Positions 42,576 to 51,010 are shown, counted from the stretch's first letter. The stretch: 64,000 nt of DNA from Massilia antarctica (GCF_015689335.1 NZ_CP065053.1:7130001-7194000), one strand, 5' to 3'. Notes: generated by a model not told the origin, from the sequence alone. Made by a program: numbers and translations.

Positions 42576-44732
42576 ATGACCCGCCAGAACAACCGCCTGC
42601 TGCGCCTGAATTTTCCGAACGGAGATGGCCCGTCCAGCCTCGTTGCCAACAGGCTCGACGCGGTGGAAGGCTTGTCGCGCGACTTCCACTTCACCATCGA
42701 GTGCCTGACCGACGACCCCCACATCGCCCTCAAGGATGTGCAGGGCAAGATGGTCACCGTGGAACTGGTGCGCGAAGACGACACCATGCGCTACTTCAAC
42801 GGCTACGTGTTCGAGTTCCGCCGCGTGCGCGCCGACGGCGGCGAAGTGTATTACGACATGGTCCTGCTGCCGTGGCTGGCGTATCTGCGCCTGCGCCGCG
42901 ACAACTATCTGTTCCACGACATGAGCATCCAGGACCAGAGCGACGATATCTTCGGCGACTACGCGGTGCGCAAGAGCGAGTTCCGCATCAACGGCGCGGA
43001 CCCGATCATGACCGACGCTTGCCAGTACGACGAGTCCGACTACAACTACCTGCACCGGCGCTGGGAAGAAAAAGGCTGGTTCTACTGGTACGAGCACACG
43101 GCCGCCGGCCACACCCTGATCCTGTCGGACGATTCGACCGCCGCCGCGCCCATCGACGGCCCGGCCCACATTCCCTTCAACCGCGCCGCCGGCACCGAGG
43201 AAGACGACGCCCTGGGCGAATGGACGCCGGTGCGGCGCCTGGTGCCGGCCAAGTACGCCTTGTCCAGCTTCAATTTCAAGAGCCCGAAGCCGCTCAAGAC
43301 CCAACTGCCTACCGTCAACGAGCAGGGCGACGTGCTCAAGAAGGAAGTGTACGAATACGTCGGTGCCTACGGCTTCAAGGATGCAGGCGACGCCGACACG
43401 AAGACCCGCCTGCGGCTGGAAGAAATCGAAGCAAGCGGCAAGCATTTCGAAGGCGCTGGCAACGACCGCTACGTCCTGCCGGGCCGTAGCTTTACGCTCA
43501 CGGAACATTTCGATGATGGTGGCAAGGAATTCCTGATCATGGAAGTGCGCCACTCGGCCACCAACAACTACCAGGTCAACGTACAGACCCCGTCGCACTA
43601 CGAAAACCGGGTTTCGTGCATCCGCAAGCAGATCCCGTGGCGCCCGGGGCGCGGCTACAACAGCGTGGAACCGAAGATCTACGGGCTGCAAACGGCGCTG
43701 GTGGTCGGTCCCAAGGGCGAAGAGATCCACACCGACCAATACGGGCGGGTGCGGGTGCAATTTCACTGGGACCGCATCGGTGAATACGACGAGAAGAGCT
43801 CGGCCTGGATCCGGGTCGTCACCTCATGGTCGGGCGCCAACTTCGGCGTCACGGCGATCCCGCGCATCGGCTCGGAAGTGGTCATCCAGTTCATGGACGG
43901 CAATCCGGACCGCCCGCTGGTAACCGGCATGGTGCCCAACGAAGACACGATGGTGCCCTGGACCCTGCCCGACAACAAGACCCAGAGCGGGATCCTGTCG
44001 CGCTCCACGCCCAAGGGCAGCTACGCCAACGCCAACGCCCTGCGCTTCGAGGACAAAAAAGGCCAGGAGCAGCTGTGGCTGCACGCCGAGAAGGACCAGC
44101 TCACCGAGGTCGAGCACGACGAGGATAAATGGGTCGGCAACGACCGCCGCAAGACGGTCGACCGTGACGAGACCAACCACGTCAAGCGCGACCGCACGGA
44201 AACGGTGGACCGCGACGAAACCATCACCGTCCACAACAACCGCAAGGAGCGGGTCGACCACAACGAGAACATCAGCATTGGCGACAACCGCACCGAGGAT
44301 GTCGGCATCAACGAAACCATCACGATCGGCGCCAACCGCACCAAGACCGTGGGGCAGAACGAGACCGACACCATCGGCGGCAGCTGGGATATCAATGTGG
44401 CGCGGATGAAGACCGAAACGATCGGCCTGGCCTCGGTGCAGAACGTCGGCATGGCGCGCATGGACAACGTCGGACTCGGTTACGACCTGAACGTGGGAAT
44501 GATGATGGCGACGGTGGTCGGCAAAAGCCAGATCACCCACGTGGAAAATTCCATTTCGATTAACGCGGGCGACGAACTGTCGATCACGGTGGGCAAGGCG
44601 AAGCTGGTGATGAAGTCCGACGGCACGATTATTTTTAACGGGCACACCTTCAGCGTCGGCACCAGCGACGAGCAAATCTTCAAGGCCGATGGCAACATCA
44701 CCCTCAACGGCAAGAAAATCATGGAGAACTGA
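42576..44732 (+). CDS. vgrG: Type VI secretion system tip protein VgrG (TssI)
   Basis: This 718-residue protein forms the trimeric spike of the T6SS. The gp27-like part occupies about residues 1-400 (GLSRDFHFTIECLTDDPHIA, QYDESDYNYLHRRWEEKGWF), followed by the gp5 OB-fold (DQYGRVRVQFHWDR, then SAWIRVVTSWSGANFG and IPRIGSEVVIQFMDGNPDRP). The C-terminal needle is made of short beta-helix repeats (RDETITVHNNRKERVDHNEN, INETITIGANRTKTVG). There is no obvious toxic C-terminal extension, so cargo is probably carried by the DUF4150 protein. The ATG at 42576 follows AAAGGA. No structural T6SS genes are in the window, so this is a satellite vgrG island. Confidence 0.96.
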   Translation: MTRQNNRLLRLNFPNGDGPSSLVANRLDAVEGLSRDFHFTIECLTDDPHIALKDVQGKMVTVELVREDDTMRYFNGYVFEFRRVRADGGEVYYDMVLLPWLAYLRLRRDNYLFHDMSIQDQSDDIFGDYAVRKSEFRINGADPIMTDACQYDESDYNYLHRRWEEKGWFYWYEHTAAGHTLILSDDSTAAAPIDGPAHIPFNRAAGTEEDDALGEWTPVRRLVPAKYALSSFNFKSPKPLKTQLPTVNEQGDVLKKEVYEYVGAYGFKDAGDADTKTRLRLEEIEASGKHFEGAGNDRYVLPGRSFTLTEHFDDGGKEFLIMEVRHSATNNYQVNVQTPSHYENRVSCIRKQIPWRPGRGYNSVEPKIYGLQTALVVGPKGEEIHTDQYGRVRVQFHWDRIGEYDEKSSAWIRVVTSWSGANFGVTAIPRIGSEVVIQFMDGNPDRPLVTGMVPNEDTMVPWTLPDNKTQSGILSRSTPKGSYANANALRFEDKKGQEQLWLHAEKDQLTEVEHDEDKWVGNDRRKTVDRDETNHVKRDRTETVDRDETITVHNNRKERVDHNENISIGDNRTEDVGINETITIGANRTKTVGQNETDTIGGSWDINVARMKTETIGLASVQNVGMARMDNVGLGYDLNVGMMMATVVGKSQITHVENSISINAGDELSITVGKAKLVMKSDGTIIFNGHTFSVGTSDEQIFKADGNITLNGKKIMEN

Positions 44733-44770
44733 TCGCGCCAGTCTGGCGCCGGCTGGGCCAGCAGCCGGCG

Positions 44771-44818
44771 CGGTAGCCGACGCGGTAGCCGACGCGGTAG
44801 CCGACGCGGCAGCCGACA
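44771..44818 (+). repeat. Four-copy 12-base tandem repeat after vgrG
   Basis: Three exact copies of GCGGTAGCCGAC and a fourth with one change (GCGGCAGCCGAC) lie end to end in the 177-base gap between vgrG and the DUF2177 gene. No stop-free frame with a start codon makes a convincing gene here. Confidence 0.9.
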
Positions 44819-44869
44819 CGGCGTTGACAGGAATGATTGCGTCCGGCTGCGCGGCATGAGCGGAACGAA

Positions 44870-45625
44870 ACGCGTATGCTCGGCTGTACATTCTCCACCA
44901 AAGGCCGCCATGCGCAAACTGCTGATTCCCTACCTCATACTCATCGCCGGGATGGTCGTGCTGGATGTGCTGTGGCTCGGTTTCATCGCCAAGTCGGTGT
45001 ACGCCGACGGCATCGGCCACCTGATGGCCGCACAGCCGCGGGTCGCGCCGGCAATTGCCTTTTACCTGTTGTATGCGCTCGGCCTGATGGTCTTCGCCCT
45101 GCCCCCTCACGGCCCGCGCCGCACCCTGCGCACCACACTCACCGCGGCGGCACTGTTCGGCACGGTGGCGTACGCCACCTACGACCTGTCCAACCTCGCC
45201 ACACTGCGCGACTGGCCCCTCAGCCTGGCCCTGATCGACATCGCCTGGGGCTGCGTCGCCAGCACCCTGTCCGTTCTTGCCGCCAAAACGGCCATGGACA
45301 GGCTAGGGCCTACTTAGCAATCGCCTTTCCTGTTGCACGGCCCCGACGACGTGCGGTCCTTCTGCTCCACCATGACCTCCACGGCCGAATCCCTGGCAAA
45401 CTTTAAATGCCCCAATCCGAAATACCAGGTCCTGACCTTGGGCGAGGACACCGTGCCGTCCACCCGGACCTGACGCACACCTTCGTTGCCATCACCCTCA
45501 TCGTCTTCTGCACTGCCAAGCAAATATTTGCCTGCCACCAGATTGCCATTGACGTAAAAATGCGTCATGCCGCGCGAGACGGTGTCGCAGTCGACATTCC
45601 CGAGCACGAACAGCGCGTGCATGTA
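44870..45625 (+). repeat. Segmental duplication, copy 1
   Basis: From about 44870 the sequence closely matches 48722-49478. It includes the leader ACGCGTATGCTC, a complete DUF2177 gene and the 3' part of a convergent secreted-protein gene. Similarity stops at about 45625, exactly where the IS481-type transposase remnant begins. The limits are read by eye. Confidence 0.88.
44910..45317 (+). CDS. DUF2177 membrane protein (duplicate copy 1)
   Basis: The product is a 135-residue integral membrane protein of the DUF2177 family with four hydrophobic segments. Recognisable parts are DVLWLGFIAKSVYADGIGHL and GTVAYATYDLSNLATLRDWP. Its function is unknown. It differs from the copy at 48766-49173 at only 9 of 135 residues. 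AAAGG lies six bases upstream of the ATG. Its stop overlaps the stop of the convergent gene fragment. Confidence 0.88.
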   Translation: MRKLLIPYLILIAGMVVLDVLWLGFIAKSVYADGIGHLMAAQPRVAPAIAFYLLYALGLMVFALPPHGPRRTLRTTLTAAALFGTVAYATYDLSNLATLRDWPLSLALIDIAWGCVASTLSVLAAKTAMDRLGPT

Positions 45626-45628
45626 GAT
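45314..45628 (-). pseudogene. C-terminal remnant of the secreted protein intact at 49170-49892
   Basis: The last roughly 100 codons (from FVLGNVDCDTVSRGMTHFY to EQKDRTSSGPCNRKGDC) match the intact gene downstream with few changes. The first roughly 135 codons, including the signal peptide, are missing. They are replaced by transposase sequence of a different reading frame, so no normal product can be made. Confidence 0.85.
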
Positions 45629-46237
45629 AGCCAGGGTGAGCCGTTTCGATTTCGCCGTGCGCAACGTCGTCGTCCTGTTTGCGCTCAAGCGCGACAACCT
45701 GGGCTTCGGTCAGCACCTCACCCGTCGCTGCCACGTGGGCTTCGAGCGCTTTTAGCCGCTTCTTGAACGACTCCAGATCGCGGCGTAGCCATACTGAGCG
45801 CACACCGGATGGCGAAATGAAAATGCCACGCTTGCGCAGCTCGTTGGAAGCATGTACCTGCCCTAAGGCCGGCTGCTCCAGCGAGAAGGCGACAACGGCA
45901 GTTTCCGTGGCTTCCTCGACGCGGTTCTTGAGCTTGGGTTTCTTGCGCGGTTCGCGTTGATCGGGGCATCGATGCCGCCGGCCTCGACGGCCGACTGGTA
46001 TCGATAGAAGGTATCGCGGGAAAATCCCATCACCTTGCAGGCACGGGATACGTTGCCAAGCTCAGTTGCCAGATTTAGCAGACCGACCTTGTGTTTGATG
46101 ACGCTTTGAGGAACACTGCTCATGGGCTTACTCCTTGGCGCTTATGCGCTGGTTTGATAAAGATTCGCACCTCTATCAAACCGGGTAACCCCACCCTTGG
46201 CAAGGCCTTACTGTCAGATCAAGTCGGAACTACTACA
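45628..46237 (-). mobile_element. IS481-family insertion sequence remnant
   Basis: On the minus strand the N-terminal half of an IS481-type transposase is readable. It starts with SVIKHKVGLLNLATELGNVS and the helix-turn-helix ACKVMGFSRDTFYRYQ (from ATG 46123). A frameshift near 45960 follows, then the second frame continues with SNELRKRGIFISPSGVRSVW and KKRLKALEAHVAATGEVLTE up to GEIETAHPGYL. The DDE catalytic domain is gone, cut at about 45628 where the duplicated segment begins. TGTAGTAGTTCCGACTTGAT on the minus strand (46237-46218) looks like the outer inverted repeat. A 9-base inverted repeat GGTTTGATA / TATCAAACC (46151-46182) lies in its leader. The element is dead. Confidence 0.82.
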
Positions 46238-46361
46238 ACTGATGCAAGGCTACTTCACTTCCCGCCACCAAACACGATGCGGAGTTATGTGCCGCAATGC
46301 GCGGGCGCCCTTCAGGAAAGGTCAGGCGGACCTCCGGGCGCCCTGGTCAACTTTTATCAGG

Positions 46362-47102
46362 TCAGGCGCGGCGCCGGCGGCGTGCCATCAGGCCCACCAG
46401 CACCCCACCGGCCAGCATCATTGCACCGGTAGCTGGTTCTGGAACAGCAGACACTGAATCCGCCCACGTCGCTGTGGAAGTATACAAGCGCCCTTGTCCC
46501 ACATCGTTTCCCGTGACCAGATAGCGCGACAAACCGTAGTCACGGTCGCCATTGGTCCGCAGCGAATTGGACCAGGTCTGGTTAAAGGTGCGCTCGACAC
46601 CGTTGTCCAGCGTGCGCAAATCAAGCTGGACGAACAGATCGCCGCGCAAGTCTTCCCCTTGCCGCGCGTCCGCGTGCAGATTGCCGGTCGCCGAGAACAT
46701 CAAGCCGGTATGGGGCGTCAGTGTGAAATAAAAATTCTGCTCGGCTTGCGCGTTGTAACTCAGATTTTGTCCATGCTGGGTCACCAGCGAGACATGGGAG
46801 GATGCATGGGTATAGTCCGAACTGGCTTCCGCGACGTTGCCGAGATGCGTAATGCGCGCGCTGCCCGGGGCGGAGTAGGACACCTGGGAATCGAAGGGCC
46901 ATGAATGGTATACCGCCCGATAACCGGCCCTGTCGGTAAACGTGATCATGGGTGTGATGCCATCGTTCAGATCCAGGTCGACCAGTGAAAAGCTGATCTG
47001 CGAGACGGACGAGCGCACGTCGGCATTCAGGGCATGCGCCATGGGCGCGGTGGTCAACAGTGCCGCGGCCAGCAGGCCGGCAAGGTGCATTGGTTTTTTC
47101 AT
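46362..47102 (-). CDS. PEP-CTERM protein (tandem paralogue B)
   Basis: The product has 246 residues from MKKPMHLAGLL: a signal peptide ending near MAHALNA, a beta-rich body containing SQISFSLVDLDLNDGITPMI, and a C-terminal VPEPATGAMMLAGGVLVGLM plus ARRRRRA exosortase signal. The shared motif shows it is a paralogue of the next gene upstream. An in-frame ATG at 47168 overlaps that gene's stop (ATGA) and would add 22 residues before the signal peptide. No good ribosome site is visible at either start, so coupling by the overlap is possible. Function unknown; surface or matrix location expected. Confidence 0.8.
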   Translation of the reverse strand: MKKPMHLAGLLAAALLTTAPMAHALNADVRSSVSQISFSLVDLDLNDGITPMITFTDRAGYRAVYHSWPFDSQVSYSAPGSARITHLGNVAEASSDYTHASSHVSLVTQHGQNLSYNAQAEQNFYFTLTPHTGLMFSATGNLHADARQGEDLRGDLFVQLDLRTLDNGVERTFNQTWSNSLRTNGDRDYGLSRYLVTGNDVGQGRLYTSTATWADSVSAVPEPATGAMMLAGGVLVGLMARRRRRA

Positions 47103-47164
47103 GGTGTCGGGGGTGGGTGGGGAGATGGGATTGCTCATGGCTGTGTTAATCATGGCTGCGCCGA

Positions 47165-47920
47165 TCATGGCCGCGCCGATTTTCTGCGGCGCGCCGCACC
47201 GACGACCAGCAGGCCGGCAGCCAGCATGGCATACGATTCAGGTTCGGGCACCGGCGGTATCTCGACAAATGCGTGGTTCGAGATCTCGACATATGCGCTC
47301 ACGTAGCCGGTGGCCGCTACACGGGATGCCAGATAACCGCCCAGCTGGTACACGCCGCTGCCCAGCGTGGTGGAGGCCGAATCGCCGAAGCTTCCGTGCT
47401 CACTGACGTCGTCAACCGCGTCGTCCAGCCCGCCGCCAAAGTACACGCTGGCCGAGCCGCCGCCCGATGCGGTGTGGTCCGCCGACAGCGAGCCCAGCGC
47501 TGACCAGGTCACGCCGGTATTGGCGCTCAGGGTAAAGCGTTGCAGTCTGTGGGCTGTGACGTACAGGCCAGTTCCACTGGCCACGGAGGGCGCCAGCGCA
47601 CCGCTGGCGGAGGCCGACGTGCTGGTGACGCCAGAACGCACGTTGCCGTAGGCGTTCGCGATAGTCAATTCGCCAAACGCCTCGCTTTGAAGGGTCTCTC
47701 GCTGATCGTAGCCGATGGAGGCGACCTGGCTGTTGACGGTGCTGGTAAAGGTCAGCGACGGAGTGATACCGTCATTCAGGTCCAGATCGATCAGTTGATA
47801 CGACAGCTGCGTGATCGAGCCTGAAGTGGCGTTCGACGCAGCATGTGCTGACGAGCCGGCCGCCAGCAGCGCAATGCCCATGGCCGCCGCGATGGCGGCC
47901 ACACTGTTTAATTTCCGCAT
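47165..47920 (-). CDS. PEP-CTERM protein (tandem paralogue A)
   Basis: The product has 251 residues with signal peptide MRKLNSVAAIAAAMGIALLA (cleavage near SSAHA) and the shared segment TQLSYQLIDLDLNDGITPSL. A Ser/Gly/Ala-rich beta body precedes a C-terminal VPEPESYAMLAAGLLVVGAA plus RRRKSARP signal for exosortase. It is the first gene of the two-gene set. Upstream bases GGGAATA-like lie before the ATG. As in paralogue B, the DLDLNDGITP motif may define a small PEP-CTERM subfamily. Confidence 0.85.
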   Translation of the reverse strand: MRKLNSVAAIAAAMGIALLAAGSSAHAASNATSGSITQLSYQLIDLDLNDGITPSLTFTSTVNSQVASIGYDQRETLQSEAFGELTIANAYGNVRSGVTSTSASASGALAPSVASGTGLYVTAHRLQRFTLSANTGVTWSALGSLSADHTASGGGSASVYFGGGLDDAVDDVSEHGSFGDSASTTLGSGVYQLGGYLASRVAATGYVSAYVEISNHAFVEIPPVPEPESYAMLAAGLLVVGAARRRKSARP

Positions 47921-48032
47921 ATTATTCCCGTGAATACTCGGCGCCAATCGCAGAGTTATGGACATAATAACATTGACCAATATCTATTTTTGTATCTTCC
48001 TGCTGACATTCGGGACTCTGTGACTGCCACCG

Positions 48033-48320
48033 TCACTGCCCCGGCTTGGCCAGCACCCGCGCCAGCACCTGCTGCTCCAGCGCGGCGAAACGCGCCGTGC
48101 CGCGGCGTCCGGCGCGCGGCAGGTCCCCCGCCAGATCCAAGGTCAGGCGGCCGTTTTCGATCAGCAGCACGCGGTCGGCCAGGGTCAGCGCTTCCTGTAC
48201 GCCGTGAGTTACCAGCACGGCGGTGAAGCCGCGCTCCTGCCACAGCGACTCGATCAGCTTCTGCATCTCGATGCGGTCCAGCGCCTTGCCGCGAACCGCT
48301 GCATCGCGTCGGCCAATCCA
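48033..48320 (-). pseudogene. C-terminal fragment of an ABC transporter ATPase (SsuB/TauB-like)
   Basis: The frame holds [20 protein letters not shown], then [20 protein letters not shown] (the switch-histidine region, normally VTHDV) and [20 protein letters not shown]. This is the last third of a sulfonate or nitrate-type import ATPase. Walker A, the signature motif and Walker B are absent, because sequence of another origin starts at about 48320. It is a truncated remnant. Confidence 0.78.
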
Positions 48321-48341
48321 GGCGGCTCGGCCCTGGTCGGC

Positions 48342-48611
48342 ATGGCCAGCAAGCACGGCACCGAGGAATCCTTGGGCAACATCATGGCGTCATCCACAAA
48401 AATCTGCACCGTGGTGCAGTTGCCACAACTGGGCGCCAATGCCCACGCATCGTTTGCATGCAAGGCCCCGGCCAATACGGCAATGTCGATCAATTTTGTA
48501 AAGAACGGCACCCACGTCATGATGATCTACGCGCCGCCTGACCGCGCTGCGGTCGAAAGCGACATCAAGGCACTGGAAGTTGTGACAAAGCGGGCATTTG
48601 ACCGCTTCTGA
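48342..48611 (+). CDS. Hypothetical protein, possibly a gene fragment
   Basis: The frame from ATG 48342 encodes 89 residues ([20 protein letters not shown], then [20 protein letters not shown]). Its frame is open further upstream into the ABC-ATPase remnant without an obvious start, so it may be the 3' end of a longer gene broken at the same junction. No family, signal peptide or good ribosome site is seen. Confidence 0.3.
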   Translation: MASKHGTEESLGNIMASSTKICTVVQLPQLGANAHASFACKAPANTAMSINFVKNGTHVMMIYAPPDRAAVESDIKALEVVTKRAFDRF

Positions 48612-48721
48612 TATCAGTCAATGTAGCGCCTGAAACGCGCCTGGTGAAACGACAGCGCGTCGTTCCACCAGGCGTGGCAAGTACAGTGGTACGCAGCTTG
48701 TCCAGCGCGGCGCAAGCCGGG

Positions 48722-49478
48722 GGAAACGCGTATGCTCCGCTGTACTTTCTCCACCAAAGACCGCAATGCGCAAACTGCTGATTCCCTACCTCATACTCAT
48801 TGCCGGGATGGTGTTGCTGGATGTGCTGTGGCTCGGTTTTATCGCCAAATCAATCTACGCCGACGGCATCGGCCACCTCATGGCCGCGCAGCCGCGCTTC
48901 GGTGCGGCGATCGCCTTTTACCTGCTGTATGCGCTCGGCCTGATGGTCTTCGCCCTGGCCCCTCACGGCCCGCGCCGCACCCTGCGCACCACACTCACCG
49001 CGGCGGCCCTGTTCGGCACCGTCGCGTACGCCACCTACGACCTGTCCAACCTCGCCACCTTGCGCGACTGGCCGCTCGGCCTGGCCCTGATCGATATCGC
49101 CTGGGGCTGCGCCGCCAGCACCCTGTCCGTTCTTGCCGCCAAAACGGCCATGGACAGGCTAGGGCCTGCTTAGCAATCGCCTTTCCTGTTGCACGGCCCC
49201 GACGACGTGCGGTCCTTCTGCTCCACCATGACCTCCACGGCCGAATCCTTGGCAAACTTTAAATGCCCCAGACCGAAGTACCAGGTCCTGACCTTGGGCG
49301 AGGACACCGTGCCATCCACGCGGACCTGACGCTCGCCTTCATTGCCATCACCCTCATCGTCTTCTGCACTGCCAAGCAAATATTTGCGTGCCACGAGATT
49401 GCCCTTGACGTAAAAATGCGTCATGCCGAGCGAGACGGTGTCGCAGTCGACATTCCCGAGCACGAACACCGCGTGCAT
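48722..49478 (+). repeat. Segmental duplication, copy 2
   Basis: This is the partner of 44870-45625. It carries the DUF2177 gene and the C-terminal half of the convergent secreted-protein gene, which continues intact beyond the end of the duplicated part. The two copies are about 3.1 kb apart in direct orientation. Confidence 0.88.
48766..49173 (+). CDS. DUF2177 membrane protein (duplicate copy 2)
   Basis: This 135-residue, four-helix membrane protein is 93 percent identical to the product at 44910-45317 (nine changes, mostly among small or hydrophobic residues, which suggests both copies were kept under selection). Its upstream bases also match copy 1. The stop codon TAG (49171-49173) overlaps the stop of the convergent gene, whose TAA occupies 49172-49170 on the other strand. 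Confidence 0.88.
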   Translation: MRKLLIPYLILIAGMVLLDVLWLGFIAKSIYADGIGHLMAAQPRFGAAIAFYLLYALGLMVFALAPHGPRRTLRTTLTAAALFGTVAYATYDLSNLATLRDWPLGLALIDIAWGCAASTLSVLAAKTAMDRLGPA

Positions 49479-49892
49479 ATAGCCGGTATCCAATGCGCGG
49501 CAATGAAGGTCGCCATTGATGACCAGCAGACGGTCACCCTCAAGCAGGGCGTCCTCGAATGGCGAGAGGGTTTTTTTGGCGAGCGTTTTTTTGGACGCCG
49601 CATCGGCGATCTGGATGTTTTCGTCGAGCGTGACATTTCCCTCAAAAACGAGCGCCTGCTTGACGTCGGCAAACTCAGTGAGCGCATCCTCGTCCTTTCT
49701 CGAAAGAGGACTGAGCAGCGACACCAGCTTGTAGCGCTTGATCACTTCCTTGGCCGGCAGTACCGAAAACGGCGCATTCGGCAGGGCGATGCCTTGCTTC
49801 GGAACGGGCTTGAGCACCGCCGCGTGAACAGGCGACAACACCAGCGCGGCGCCGGCAAAAACGGATGCGATAATACGGAAATGAGAAAACAT
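49170..49892 (-). CDS. Secreted beta-solenoid-like protein of unknown function (intact copy)
   Basis: The product has 240 residues with a signal peptide ending near SPVHAA. The mature protein has turns such as ALVFEGNVTLDENIQIAD, LLVINGDLHCRALDTGYMHA and VFVLGNVDCDTVSLGMTHFY. The recurrent hydrophobic-G-N/D-hydrophobic pattern resembles a bactofilin-like or polymer-forming beta-solenoid. It ends in EQKDRTSSGPCNRKGDC. AAGGAG lies nine bases before the ATG. A truncated copy sits at 45314-45628. No named family is recognised. Confidence 0.65.
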   Translation of the reverse strand: MFSHFRIIASVFAGAALVLSPVHAAVLKPVPKQGIALPNAPFSVLPAKEVIKRYKLVSLLSPLSRKDEDALTEFADVKQALVFEGNVTLDENIQIADAASKKTLAKKTLSPFEDALLEGDRLLVINGDLHCRALDTGYMHAVFVLGNVDCDTVSLGMTHFYVKGNLVARKYLLGSAEDDEGDGNEGERQVRVDGTVSSPKVRTWYFGLGHLKFAKDSAVEVMVEQKDRTSSGPCNRKGDC

Positions 49893-49922
49893 CGAACGGA
49901 CTCCTTGGTCGGTGCGGGCACA

Positions 49923-50024
49923 ATGGCAAATCGTTTATTTTACGTCAACACTCGCCACGGCCGTTACCAGAAATTCCCGCCCGACCGCGAGCGCCCTCCT
50001 GTCGTCGAACGCGAGGCATCATGA
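49923..50024 (+). CDS. 33-residue ORF coupled to the next gene
   Basis: A short frame MANRLFYVNTRHGRYQKFPP plus DRERPPVVEREAS ends at a TGA overlapping the ATG of the next gene (ATGA). It is hydrophilic and basic. The overlap suggests a leader peptide or small partner protein, but the ribosome site is weak. No family is known. Confidence 0.35.
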   Translation: MANRLFYVNTRHGRYQKFPPDRERPPVVEREAS

Positions 50025-50569
50025 CTGCGGGCGCGTGGTCCGCCACCGACGTGCATCATCCGCCGTTCAAAACCAGCATGCTGCGCTCATGGGACGATCA
50101 ATGGGTTTTTCTCGACAGCGTGGACTTCCGCATTCACGGAATCGGATTCTCGCATCCGGACAGCGCGTGCGTGGCGGGCGCCTTTGCCTGCGAAATCGCA
50201 GCGGATCTGCGCCGTCTGAGCCAGCAAGACATAGCGGACAACGAGGCACTGATGCAGCGCCTGTTTTCATCGGCGCGCTACGACAACGATCCGCCCGACC
50301 TGGGCACGGACCTCTCCCGCCAACTGGATCTGGACACCTCGTCCTTCGAACACTGCGCCGTATTGTGGGGACCGGAACCGTTCGCTGGCTGCCTGTCGCT
50401 CCTGATTCGCTTGCGCCGCCACGATATATTCATCGGCCCGGCGCATGGAAAGAACCAGGGCGCCGGCCCGCATGTTTTTGCACTCCCGTCCGGCGCATTC
50501 CAGCATCACCTGAGGGAAGTGCTATGCCGCCTCTCAATTCCAGCTACCACGCCGAATACGGCAAGGTAA
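50021..50569 (+). CDS. Hypothetical protein
   Basis: The frame encodes 182 residues without signal peptide or membrane span: MTAGAWSATDVHHPPFKTSM at the start, SWDDQWVFLDSVDFRIHGIG and HCAVLWGPEPFAGCLSLLIR further on. I recognise no family. It overlaps the short upstream ORF at its start and the 3' end of the convergent CYTH gene by 26 bases. Codon use is similar to the neighbouring genes. Confidence 0.5.
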   Translation: MTAGAWSATDVHHPPFKTSMLRSWDDQWVFLDSVDFRIHGIGFSHPDSACVAGAFACEIAADLRRLSQQDIADNEALMQRLFSSARYDNDPPDLGTDLSRQLDLDTSSFEHCAVLWGPEPFAGCLSLLIRLRRHDIFIGPAHGKNQGAGPHVFALPSGAFQHHLREVLCRLSIPATTPNTAR

Positions 50570-51008
50570 TCAGGCTCGAATTGAAATAGCGCCGATCATG
50601 CGTGACTTCCTCGCCGATCCAGTCCGGTTTATCGAATGGCTGGTCTTCCGACGCCAGTTCGATTTCAGCGAACATCAAGCCCGCGTTCGCCCCCAGGAAT
50701 TCATCGACTTCCCACACATTGCCCGCGAACGCAATCCGGCGCCGGTATTTTTCGATTATCGGCCGTTCGCACAAACGGTCGAGCAGCTCATTCGCATCAA
50801 GCAGCGCAATGGGATACTCCCACTCGCCGCGCGTGGCGCCCACGCTGCGCCCCTTGATGGTGAGGCTGGCCTTGTCGCCCTCGATACGCACGCGCACGGT
50901 GCGGTCCGGATCGGTGGACAGATAACCCTGGCGCAGCAGCACCGGCTCGCCCAGAGCGCGCCAGGCGTCGCCCGCGAGCAGGAACTTGCGCTCGATTTCG
51001 ACGCCCAC
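50544..51008 (-). CDS. CYTH domain protein (triphosphate tunnel metalloenzyme)
   Basis: This 154-residue cytoplasmic protein starts MGVEIERKFLL, the E-x-E-R-K signature of the CYTH superfamily. Strands of the tunnel follow (TVRVRIEGDKASLTIKGRS, IEKYRRRIAF, WEVDEFLGANAGLMFAEIEL) with alternating charged residues pointing to the metal-triphosphate site. Bacterial members such as NeuTTM hydrolyse tripolyphosphate. It begins at a GTG only two bases after the stop of the M14 peptidase gene, so the two are co-translated. Confidence 0.92.
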   Translation of the reverse strand: MGVEIERKFLLAGDAWRALGEPVLLRQGYLSTDPDRTVRVRIEGDKASLTIKGRSVGATRGEWEYPIALLDANELLDRLCERPIIEKYRRRIAFAGNVWEVDEFLGANAGLMFAEIELASEDQPFDKPDWIGEEVTHDRRYFNSSLITLPYSAW

Positions 51009-51010
51009 GA

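Noticed and set aside
44771..44818. CRISPR or attachment site after vgrG
   Set aside because: Twelve-base units directly abut each other; there are no spacers, no integrase gene and no second att copy.
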